From contig JAPQWV010000759.1 in NCBI GenBank assembly GCA_027422505.1, positions 176,001 through 240,000 on the forward strand: a stretch of 64,000 nt of DNA. The letters run 5' to 3'. The DNA comes from Craterostigma plantagineum (Eukaryota > Streptophyta > Magnoliopsida > Lamiales > Linderniaceae). Shown here in pieces: positions 21,796-30,996 of the stretch. The notes below the pieces were generated by a model. It did no database searches. It saw only the letters and a list, made by a program, of their open reading frames with translations, and was not told the DNA's origin. The position numbers and the translations under genes were made by a program. Positions within the stretch are counted from its first letter, which is position 1. Each line of letters starts with the position of its first letter.

Positions 21796-22985
21796 TCATT
21801 GAAAGTATAAATGTCACCTTTGATGAGGGACTCGAACTTTCTACTGGACATAGCAGTTTGGGACAAGTATCTAGAACACCACACCTTATTCACTCTCATA
21901 AAGAAGAAGGAGAGTGTTCGAGAGATGCCTCTGAACGGAATTCTTCAGAACCGGGATCGGACAAAGGAAGTTTGAAGCCAGATCAACAAGCAACTGACAA
22001 TTCTAGACAAAGCAACCCCACATGCTTCACTCAACGAGCTCAAGAGGAACTTGATCTGGATCTACTTTTTAAACATATATATATCTCTCAAAATCAGACA
22101 AGACCATCCACCGATCCCTTTCCAAATACTGAATCCAGTCCTAGTTCGTCGACTCATGATTCAGAAACTATTCCTAACCAGACAATTCCTCCCTCAGATG
22201 CAGAAGCCTCGATCCCAACAACTTTGACAACAACGCAGACAGAGGCCTCCTCTTCAACTTCAGCCGGCAACACTACCACGTCTGCAATCGACTATCCACT
22301 AAGTGAGGAATCGCAAATAGACGAAACGACATTACCCCACCAAAAGAAATGGGTTCGACATCATCCTACAGATCAAATAATAGGAGATCCCAATACAGGA
22401 GTAACGACTAGAAGATCACATTCAAATGAATGTAATTTCACCTGTTTCTTGAGCCAAACAGAACCTAAAAGAGTAGTTGACGCACTACGGGATCCTAACT
22501 GGATAGTGGCTATGCAAGAGGAGATTAATCAATTCGAACGTCTCAAAGTCTGGAACTTAGTTCCTCGTCCAAAAGGGAAGGCTGTGATCGGAACAAAGTG
22601 GGTATTTAAAAACAAAAAGGATGAAGATGGTGTTGTAGTTCGAAACAAAGCCAGGCTCGTTGCTAAGGGATATAATCAACAGGAAGGAATTGATTACGAT
22701 GAAACGTTTGCCCCTGTAGCCAGAATCGAAGCTATTAGGTTATTCCTTGCATATGCAGCACACAAAGACTTTACTGTCTATCAAATGGATGTAAAAACAG
22801 CCTTCTTGAACGGAATTCTGAAAGAAGAAGTGTATGTGTCACAGCCAGACGGATTTCTCAATGCTGATCATCCCGACTTTGTTTACAAACTCGACAAATC
22901 ACTGTACGGACTTAAAGCAGCTCCAAGGGCCTGGTATGAGGTGCTATCTGACCTTCTTATCTCCTCAGGTTTCACTAAAGGGTAA
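21792..22985 (+). pseudogene. Copia reverse transcriptase, N-terminal part
   Basis: 397 codons, with a low-complexity Ser/Thr-rich linker (residues 1-190), then RT proper: [21 protein letters not shown] near residue 238, [29 protein letters not shown], and the catalytic-region motif [12 protein letters not shown] near residue 332, then [14 protein letters not shown]. It ends with TAA at 22983-22985, again at a Gln position (CAA to TAA), followed immediately in the same frame by IDTTLFVKK and the YVDD active site at 23043-23054. RT makes cDNA in the particle. Confidence 0.85.
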
Positions 22986-23953
22986 ATTGACACTACTTTG
23001 TTCGTAAAGAAAGACGGTGTTGATATCATGCTTGTGCAAATCTACGTGGATGATATCATTTTGGCTCTACTAACCCTAAACTTTGTGAAGAATTTAGCAT
23101 TCTGATGCAATCACAATTTGAAATGAGTATGATGGGAGAAATGTCATTCTTCCTCGGATTACAAATCAAACAACTTCAGGATGGGATTTTTATCAATCAA
23201 TCAAAGTACACCCACGATATTCTCAGAAAATATGGGATCAACAAGAGCAAATCCTCAAGCACACCAATGTCAACTTCATGTTCCCTCGATGCAGACCACT
23301 TAGGTGAACCTGTAGATGTTACTCGTTACAGAGGAATCATTGGATCACTGCTCTACCTCACTGCCAGTCGACCGGACATCTTATTCTCTACATGCCTCTG
23401 TGCTCGATTTCAAGCTAACCCCAAGGAGTCGCATCTTCATGCTGTCAAAAGAATCTTGAAGTATTTGAAAGGAACACCAGACCTTGGACTGTGGTATCCT
23501 AAGAACTCAAGTATGAAACTAATAGGGTATTCTGACGCAGACTTTGCAGGATGCAGACTGGACAGGAAAAGCACTTCTGGACACATCCAATTCCTAGGCG
23601 ATAAGCTTGTCTGTTGGGCCTCGAAGAAACAAAATTGTGTGTCAACTTCCACGGCGGAAGCAGAATACGTCGCTGCAGCAAGTTGCTGCTCACAAATTTT
23701 GTGGATCAGGACTCAACTACGGGACTACGGGTTTGATCTAAATAGAATTCCTATTTACTGTGATTCCAAGAGTGCTATCGCAATTACATGTAACCCTGTT
23801 CATCACTCACGCACTAAGCACATAGATCTTCGATATCACTTCATAAAGGACCATGTAGAAAGAGGCATAATAGAAATGTACTTTGTCAATACAGAGATTC
23901 AACTAGCCGATTTGCTTACAAAAGCATTGGATGAAAACGCTTCCAATTCTTAG
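22986..23953 (+). pseudogene. Copia RT C-terminus and RNase H
   Basis: After YVDDII (about 23043) the frame shifts by a small indel near 23066. The 282-codon frame from 23105 carries the end of RT (FFLGLQIKQ, INQSKYTHDILRK, LLYLTASRPDI) and a copia RNase H with catalytic acidic sites SDADFAG (near 23534), STAEAEY (near 23655) and YCDSKSAI (near 23758). It closes with TKHIDLRYHFI and ADLLTKAL. RNase H removes the RNA template during cDNA synthesis. The shift separates it from the RT active site. Confidence 0.85.
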
Positions 23954-24174
23954 TTGCAAAGTTGGGAATGTTGAACCTCAATTTTTAATTTCGTTTATGC
24001 CTTCCTACAGTTCAATATTTATCTATTTGCTATGTTTCACTTCTCTCTTATTTTGTGTGTGTTTATTATGTTAATTAGTTAATTAGGACTTTATTTTTTA
24101 AGTTTAACTTTTTAATTTTCTATAATTGTTTCTTGTTTCCAATAAGTCGATGTAGCGCCAATGCTGATGGCGTT

Positions 24175-24222
24175 ACGTCGAGGGGGAGAAATGCTATATC
24201 CATGCATCGAGGGGGAGTAAGT
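24175..24222 (+). other. Two internal polypurine-tract-like sites after pol
   Basis: CGAGGGGGAG occurs at about 24178 and again at about 24208, with tcgaggggga in both. The true tract for the 3' LTR (TTAGGGGGAGAA) is 5.7 kb downstream. Multiple tract-like sites are reported for Sireviruses; whether these prime DNA synthesis is unknown. Confidence 0.5.
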
Positions 24223-24449
24223 GAATTCATCAATCATTCAATTTTTAAGATACTCGATAGGCATTGTATCTAGGTGGAGTTTTTCAACAAATACATAAAA
24301 TTTTTCAAAATACGAACAACTCTCTCAAACACATAAAACAATCATAATACGCAGATAACTCTTAAAAACTCATATGCCCGATTAAGACCCAAAGCAGAAT
24401 AGCAAGTAAAACAACGAATAAGCTCAAAAGAAGGAAAATCTCAAAAAAC

Positions 24450-24800
24450 CAACATATTCAAATTATGCTCAAAGTCACGCCTTAACTCTGCCTGTTCCTC
24501 GAGCTTCTTCTCTTCTTCCTGCTTCTGCCAATTCATCTGTAAACGAGAAAAATAAGAGATGAGTTAGTTATTAGATGTAAGGTACTTCAATGAGTGAGAC
24601 ATATCTATTTATAAACACGAAGAAAACTTACGTCATTTATTGTCCCGACATTAAGACGAATTTTTGACTAAGGCGACGATTTTTCTTCTCCAATAAGGAT
24701 ATCGTATCATGAAAATCGATCTTGAAAAACTCATAGATTTGATGCTATCCTGGTGATTGATCGAGCCAAATTGGTAGTATTTGGGTCATTACTAGATTAC
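24450..24800 (-). other. Possible antisense exon-like segment in the copia spacer
   Basis: On the minus strand, a pyrimidine-rich tract ending CTCGTTTACAG is followed by a 31-codon frame (ATG at 24540) reading MNWQKQEEEKKLEEQAELRR and ending at 24446. About 85 bp upstream of it is a GAC/GTAAGT donor-like site at about 24635. The upstream side reads LLEKKNRRLSQKF. This could be a captured gene 3' end or an antisense transcript of the element. Every upstream frame has a stop before the donor, so it is weak. Confidence 0.25.
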
Positions 24801-24849
24801 TTGGTATCTTTGGTAAGTTGAAAATCTCGTACACTTACCTTTTCTTCCT

Positions 24850-26373
24850 AGGTCTTTTTGCAAATCAATTATTAAAAAATTAAGTTCGCGTACTTCACAT
24901 TACAATATTTTTTGCGACCCAAATCTGCAGGCCCGCAAAAGTACGCAAACTATACTAGTTTGCGAATCGAAAGCTCAATTCGTGAAATCATAATGGACAA
25001 TTCGCGAATCATAATTCGAAATAGTGGGCTCTTTTAAAATTTCGCGGCCCAGTTTTAACCCAAATTTTTATCTTTCGGCCCGCGAAATTTCCTTTATCTA
25101 ATTCGCGACTTCCCCAAATCAGATTTTACGAACCCTAAAAATCTCAAAATACCTCAAACGCGTCGAACTCAACTAGATTATTGAATTTTCGTTGCTGTGC
25201 TTCCCGTCCACACCCACACACTCACAGATTTCGTTGAGGTAAGGAAGAAACAGTCCTTAAATTTTAATTATTCGTGTATTCTCTTCGTTTTTGCAGGTTC
25301 GACATCGGAAAAGAACAGGGAGTTCGTTTTTCTGTGTTTATTATGTTTGATCTTGTGTGTTTTATATGATTATCGTGAAATAAACTCGTACTTAGTTTAG
25401 ATGATTATCGTGATAAATGAGTACGAACTGTGTAGACAGGATTTTTCAATGTCGAATTTGAAATCAATGTTCTGCGAATAATTTTTCTTTTCTGGGTTTA
25501 ATTCGAAAAATTTACTTTTAGATCTTTCTGTTCCTGATTCGCGAAGAGAAAAAGTGTTTTTGCGAATCAATTTGTAGAATAAGTTCGCAATGAATTCGTA
25601 AAGTGGGTTTGTAAAATGCTTTCGCAATTTTAAGTGGACTGATTGACCAAAGAAAATTTTACGAATTCTAAATTCGCGAACTGCCTTCCCCAGATGCAAC
25701 TCGGGAACTAATGTTTTGCGGGTTGTGCTTGATCTAGTCAATTCGCGAACTGTCGAATTCGCAATCTGTTATCACAAATCTTTTCTCATTCGCAATTCGC
25801 GAACTGTCAATTCACACTTCGCCAAATTTTTTAAAAGTTCTAAATCGATTCGCGAAATTCCTTTTGACAGACATGCCAATCTCCATATTCGCAAAATATG
25901 TAATTCGCAAAATTTCTTAATTGCGAACTAGTTTTTCGAACTACATTTTACAAGTATTTTAAAATCAAGTTCGCAAACCCTGACTTAGTCAATTCGCAAA
26001 TTGAATCTTCGCAATTTTCAAAACTAATTCGCAAAACGGACTTAGCAAAATTTTTTAAATAAACTTCAGTCTTCACAGACCCGTACATCATCAAGTTCGC
26101 AAACCAAATTTCAATTCGCGAAATTCACTTTCTCAAAACTTTCAATTTCAAAACTAATTCGCAAAAACAAATCTTGAAACCGTTTGAAAGTCCATTTCAA
26201 TTCGCGAAACTCACTTAATCAAAATTTCAAAACTTTACATTCGTGAAAAACACTTTAAAAAATTTTGGGCCGAACAGTTCTTCGTTACTTCAACAAAATT
26301 TTTTAAATTAATTACATATATCCTCATATAATACTTCATTCACAATTCGTCTCTGAATTGCAGTTTAGACAGA
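24850..26373 (+). promoter_or_regulatory. Long non-coding spacer, dense in TTCGCGAA-like words
   Basis: From about 24890 to 26350 variants of TTCGCGAA, TTCGCAAA and TTCGTGAA recur about every 25-35 bp, like the leader at 17150-17790. There is no gene. Splice-like signals occur, for example gttgaggtaaggaag near 25235 and cgtttttgcaggttc near 25290, so the downstream extra gene may be read from a spliced RNA. That is inference. Confidence 0.5.
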
Positions 26374-27330
26374 ATGACTACTCCAGTAGATCTTGTCTAC
26401 CCTACCTCCAAATGGATTATGATCAAAGACAACAACTATCAACTCGACTTGAACACTTTCAAGTGTCAAGAAGAGATCATCCCATCCATTCTGAGAAACC
26501 ACCACCTGGGATACGCCTTCTCTGCATCAGTTCCGGCACCTACTGTGTACCTTCAACAGTTCTGGGGAACGATGACTACCAAAATCTCTCAAGACAACAC
26601 CACCGACTATGAAGCCCAAATAGCAAACGAGACCGTCCGAATCACAAGAGATTTCCTACGACAAATTCTTCGGCTGCCAAGTCAACCAGAATATGAAGAA
26701 GAGGCATCCGAGAACGAGATCATCGCAGATATGTTGAAAATGGGTTACTACAGCTCACTCGAGTATGTTCCCCGTTTTCAACAGATGATTCCACACCCAT
26801 GGCGAACCCTTTTTGCAATTGTCAACAAGTGCTTCTCACCAAAGCACTCAGGATAGGACAGATGCAACTTCACGATTCTCCGAATCTTTCACGGTATCGT
26901 CTTCAGGAAAGGATACGACTATGCGAAGCTAATAGCAATGGACCTGAACGACCAGCTTCATCAGAGATCAAAAGCCAAATCCAAGAAGGGACAGAATTTA
27001 CCCTATCCCCGGTGGTTCTCACTGATGATCCACAACTTTATGACTACAACACGGGGGATACCACCACGACCGCAAGAAGAGAACTACACCCCACCCAAAC
27101 TCAAATTTCTTCAAAAAGGAAAAACGGATGAGAAATACTCACGAACACCGATGCCCATTCCGCGCGCTACCTTACTACTAGCTAACCCAGAAGACATTGA
27201 AAAATACTGCGAAAAGTACAACATTCCACACCCCATGACTCAGGCCGACCCACCCGAGTCTAACCCTGGGGTTAGTGAGACTGAAAGAGTAGAAACGAGA
27301 GAGAGAGAGAACAAGCAAGTGGGATACTGA
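26374..27330 (+). pseudogene. Additional sense ORF downstream of pol, N-terminal part (function unknown)
   Basis: Begins MTTPVDLVYPTSKWIMI and runs in one frame for about 318 codons, with one in-frame TAG at 26854-26856 after KCFSPKHSG. It has alpha-helical segments with a pattern I associate with the conserved N-terminus of extra ORFs in plant Ty1/copia elements: LQQFWGTMTTKI near residue 55, VRITRDFLRQILRLP near residue 88, MLKMGYYSSLE near residue 118, HPWRTLFAIVNKCFS near residue 143, RKGYDYAKLIAMDL after the stop, then LPYPRWFSLMIHNFM. No signal peptide or membrane segment is seen, unlike env-like ORFs of SIRE1. Start codon chosen as the first ATG in frame. Role unknown. Confidence 0.6.
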
Positions 27331-27433
27331 GAGAAACCACAGAAACCGAATTTGTCCCACACGCACCACAGACTACATCTCAAGGAGCAATCCCTGACCA
27401 ACCACCACCATCCTCTGAACAAACCATACCTGA

Positions 27434-29401
27434 ACAATCGCTCGAGGAACAACCACATGTCTAACGACTCGACAACCACTAATAGATGTTCCCGAGACAA
27501 CTACAACTGCACTAGCTCAGTCAGAAAAAGCCGGGTCAACCCCTAAGATAGAAGACGTCGTACTCGACCCAACGACGCATGAGCGAACCCCACCTGACCA
27601 TTCACTTGTCTCCCAACAGACAAGTGTCTCAACGCAACACGAACCACCCCAAGCCTCCAGCAGCTCGGTTCCTGTGTCTGAACCAATTCAGAAATACCCA
27701 TTTCCGTGTCAGGCTGAGGTCTCAACGTTCATAGAAGAGTCCCAGATAGAGGCTCTTCAAGGATTGGACGAAAGTCTCTCGGATGTTGATGATTTTAGCA
27801 GCTCACCATCCGCGAGCCACCGTACAGAACCTAGTTCTGGACGCGTGCTAACGAGACGCCTTGGCGATCTCGGTGATAGCTCCACCCAAGCCCGTCACAC
27901 TGACGTGGCCACAACGACCCGAGCACCATCTCCGAAAGATGTGTCGCAAGGAGAGGTCGGAAGACCCGTGGAAACTGAAGTCCATCCGACTTCAGTTGAC
28001 AAGGGCCACCGTACAGAACCTAGTTCTGAACGTGTGATAACGGCAAATCCTAGTGATGCCGGTGCACCAACCCCAACTCCCCTAACTGTGACGACGGCCT
28101 ATCTGGAAAATTGCCTTTTTGAGTTCTTTGAATCCGTGACCTTACCGCGGGTTCGAGGACTCATTAAGGATGCCATGCAATCAGCCTCCACGGACAAAGG
28201 AAAGACACCCATGGTAGACCAACCGTCACAGCCTCGCCTCATCTCACTACCACCACCACGAGTAACGCCTGAACCCAGTCCATACAACATGCCTCTACTT
28301 GAGCTCTTCGATGTAGGTTTCTCTCGAATTATTACCCTCGACAATCAGCGGACTCCGGAAGAAGAAGATTTCTACAAAAAGCTGATTAAAGGTGGAATCA
28401 TACCTGACCCAACCACATGCCGTCAAGAAGGCTCAAGTCAGAAGCATCGTCATGACGATACTGACAATCAGGATCGTCCTGAGGGGGGGAAGAGACCAAG
28501 AATCACTCTCGGCGGACGAGGACGCGGGGTTCAAACTCGTGGAGGAGGTTCTTCCCGACAATCCAACCCACCACCAAGGTCCTCTAGGGGCAGACAAGCT
28601 ACGCCAGGGCCGAACCAGACAATTTCCCTTGGCGAAGCAGAGTCTAGCTCTTTGAGGATCTCCACTCAATCAGTCCAAACAACCACAAACCCTCTTCCAA
28701 ATGATCCTCAAGGCTACATCGACATCTTAGAAGAGGAATGGATGAGGAGAACAGAGACAGAAGAAGAGTCCCGCCTTAGAATTGAAAGTGTTCGCGAAAT
28801 CTTGAAGGCGGCGGCAGCATACCTCTATTTCATTGAGCAAGAGGAAGAGGAGCAAGGAGAAAATCCTGAGGCAGATCTTCCAGAGCTTCGAGAACTCCTT
28901 CGACATCAAGTGCCCGAGGAACCGACGCCGGGCTACGAGTTCATAGAAACCCGTTGGAGGAACGCGAAGATCAAGGCACCTTTTCTTGAGGATCTCTATC
29001 CAAAGATCTGGCGGAAGGAGGAAGAAATAAAGGGAGTCAACGAGCTGAATCTTCGAGGCCTAATGCACTTAAAAGGGACGGCTAGGGGACTTAGTCATCA
29101 GATTATGCTCTGGGAAGGCTTAGCCCAGCGAGGTATGGATAGGGATCAGTACAGAAAATACCTCAGAGACCAAACAGCCATCTGTGACGTCAAGGATGTC
29201 GAATGGGCGGTAGGAAGATATGTGGGCCCTGTCTTTGTGATTGATCGATATGACAGGAAAGTCGAAAGATATACAGAAGCAGATCTTCCCTACTTCCCAC
29301 TGGGCGAACTCAACAAGCTTTACAATATTTATCGCAACAAGTTCACCCTTGACACTCACACAAAAGAGATGGTTACAGAGCTATCAAAGAGTGCATGCTG
29401 A
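27434..29401 (+). pseudogene. Additional ORF of the copia element, central part with RGG-rich segment
   Basis: Open from about 27434 to a TGA at 29401 (first Met at 27674, which is probably not a real start because the frame is open before it). It is one frame away from the preceding part, so a frameshift lies at about 27331-27433. Features in order: a Ser/Thr/Pro-rich linker with an internal 38-bp near-duplicate (27819 and 28007, HRTEPSS); a short helical segment (TTAYLENCLFEFFES); a basic RGG-rich block (RITLGGRGRGVQTRGGG, near 28500-28550) that may bind nucleic acid; then an acidic, helical C-terminal domain (EEWMRRTETEEESRLRIE; ELNLRGLMHLKGTARG; WAVGRYVGPVFVIDRYD). Nothing identifies an enzyme. 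Confidence 0.6.
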
Positions 29402-29839
29402 GACAGATCAAGTACTTTGCATCACATGACTTCCAAATGGCCTTGGAAAACAATATGAGCAAAGTCAACCTAACTTGTCCGCTTAATATGAGAAAACATC
29501 TTTCTTGAACCATCTCCTGGGGTCACTTACCTTCAAGCTCAGAAACAGGAATTACAAGTGTTCCTTCTATCAGATGCCTCCAAATTTTCAGATGGAACAT
29601 TGAAGATTAACCTTAACCAACTTGTGACAAAGAAGAAGACAGTTTCTGAAGACGACAAATTAGAAGGCACGGAACTAGAAGAAAAGGAAGTTCTACGGAA
29701 ACTCGTCGAAAAGATCAGATATCGAATTGTTCTTCGGAATGACATCAGACAGTTCGAGCACGCCCTAGGATTCAGGAAGACCTACTTGGCCCACAGGGAA
29801 CCTCCACCTCCTCCTCGCTCAAAGAAAAAGAAGAAGTGA
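29402..29839 (+). pseudogene. Additional ORF of the copia element, C-terminal remnant
   Basis: The same frame as the central part reopens at about 29490 and continues to TGA at 29839, after short stops between 29402 and 29480. It contains EDDKLEGTELEEKEVLRKLV and ends in a proline run followed by a lysine run (PPPPPRSKKKKK), which could be a nuclear localisation signal. The PPT and 3' LTR follow within 50 bp, so this gene occupies the whole 3' end of the element. Confidence 0.55.
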
Positions 29840-29875
29840 AGACTTAGAGAATAGGCTCATCTGTACTTTGGACAC

Positions 29876-29887
29876 TTAGGGGGAGAA
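29876..29887 (+). other. Polypurine tract of the long copia element
   Basis: ttagggggagaa lies immediately before the 3' LTR start at 29888. This is the expected plus-strand primer site. Confidence 0.85.
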
Positions 29888-30178
29888 TGTTAGGAATATT
29901 TTAAAAGTGTCCAAAATATTTATTCTAAGTCTTGATATATCTTTGCAGTGTACTTTATATGTTTAATTTATGCAGTGGGTTTGTGTTTGTAATGGGCTTG
30001 TTAGGGGCCCAATAAGCTTAAATACCTCTCAAGGTATTTAAGCTTAAACCCTACAATCATTAACTAAGTTTCCATTTGCTAAAATCTCACGTATTCAACA
30101 CTAAACCTCTAAAGCACACTATTCACATTCTACGAAGGTTTAATCTGTTGAAGTGTTCTTGGATAATCTGGAATTACA
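29888..30178 (+). repeat. 3' LTR of the long copia element
   Basis: 291 bp, pairs with 13746-14037 and is followed by the AATAT target duplication. It keeps the 13-bp hairpin at 30014-30045. Confidence 0.9.
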
Positions 30179-30183
30179 AATAT

Positions 30184-30480
30184 GTCTTAGAAACTCTTAA
30201 GGAATATCAGTCTAGCTTAATTAGTCATTTAGCCAACATTTCGTGTAGGATTAGTTGTCGCCTCCGAGTCCGCCTTCTCTACATCCGGGCGAATTATCGG
30301 CGACCAACGCGCGAGCCTTAGCCCGACTTCCCTCGCCATGCTAACCTTATTGAATGATTGGTATTTGGCCGAATCGAAGAATCGACGGGAGAACGCCATC
30401 GACGAGTTCCGTTCTTCCAATTCGGACGAAGACGAAGAGGCGTCTAACATAGTTTTAATTAATAGTGAAGTCGAATAATA
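30184..30480 (+). pseudogene. hAT transposase C-terminal remnant
   Basis: Directly after the copia duplication the hAT reading resumes: VLETLKEYQSSLISH, then in other frames LNDWYLAESKNRR and IDEFRSSNSDEDEEASN up to a stop near 30478. An acidic tail after a short linker is common in plant hAT proteins. The catalytic core and most of the dimerisation domain are missing. The 3' untranslated tract (30481-30711) is T-rich. Confidence 0.45.
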
Positions 30481-30996
30481 AATTGTATTTTTATATTTCA
30501 AATATTTTTTTCCTTTTTGGTAAGTTTTAGATTTAGGTATTTTTTTCTTTCTTTTATGTTTTTATTTGTATCTTTTAGGTAGTTTTTTTTTTTACTTTTT
30601 TGTAATTTTCTTATCTTTTTTTCTTGCTTTTTTTTGGAATAAAATTATTGGATATTTTCTAAAGAATTTTTTCAAAGTAAAAAAAATTTAAAAAAAATAA
30701 AAAAATTCAATGGGCCGGTTCCGGTTTTGGAACCGGAACCGGTCCAATACAGGCCCGGGGGTTCGTAGTATGGTTCTGGGCCCGTCCCGGGAAAATGGTC
30801 CCGGAACCGGAATCGATACCACGGCGGAACCGGTTGAACCGGAACAGGTCGAACCGGCCCAATTCGGCCCAAAGCCCAGGTCTAGCTGTAAGTATTAACA
30901 CTCGCCTGCGATAAATGAAAAATTCATTCTACCAAAAAATTTACAAGCTCACTAGGCTCTACAAAGTAAAAACCCAATTCACTTAAATAAATTACG

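Larger units (their letters stand above)
13746..30178 (+). mobile_element. Ty1/copia retrotransposon (Sirevirus-like), 16.4 kb including a nested solo LTR
   Basis: 292-bp (13746-14037) and 291-bp (29888-30178) LTRs begin TGTTAGG and end TTACA. They are flanked by AATAT at 13741-13745 and 30179-30183, an exact 5-bp duplication. Gene order is gag, protease, integrase, RT, RNase H (copia order), followed by a long non-coding spacer and an extra coding region. Without the inserted solo LTR it is about 13.6 kb, long for copia. The RT/RNase H sequence and the long gag with coiled coil point to the Sirevirus lineage, but the LTRs are unusually short. All genes carry stops or frameshifts. Confidence 0.9.
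12736..30892. mobile_element. hAT transposon (BED-finger type), split by a large copia insertion
   Basis: Both ends carry clusters of ACCGGAACCGG/GGTTCCGGTT words (12765-12895 and 30712-30870), typical subterminal repeats of plant Ac-like hATs. Between them are the two halves of a hAT-like coding region, with a BED finger on the left and a Ser/Asp/Glu-rich C-terminus on the right. Candidate 8-bp flanks are tgttgaca (12728-12735) and tattaaca (30893-30900), 6 of 8 matching. Terminal inverted repeats are not clear, so the edges are approximate. Without the copia insertion it is about 1.7 kb, shorter than an autonomous hAT. Confidence 0.55.

Noticed and set aside
27178..27500. Minus-strand frames of 63 and 86 codons
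   Set aside because: They are antisense shadows of the additional copia gene, with no domain.
13746..30178. Endogenous pararetrovirus or env-bearing virus instead of a retrotransposon
   Set aside because: LTRs, primer site, polypurine tract, integrase and copia gene order are all present. No movement protein, and no signal peptide or membrane segment is seen in the extra gene.
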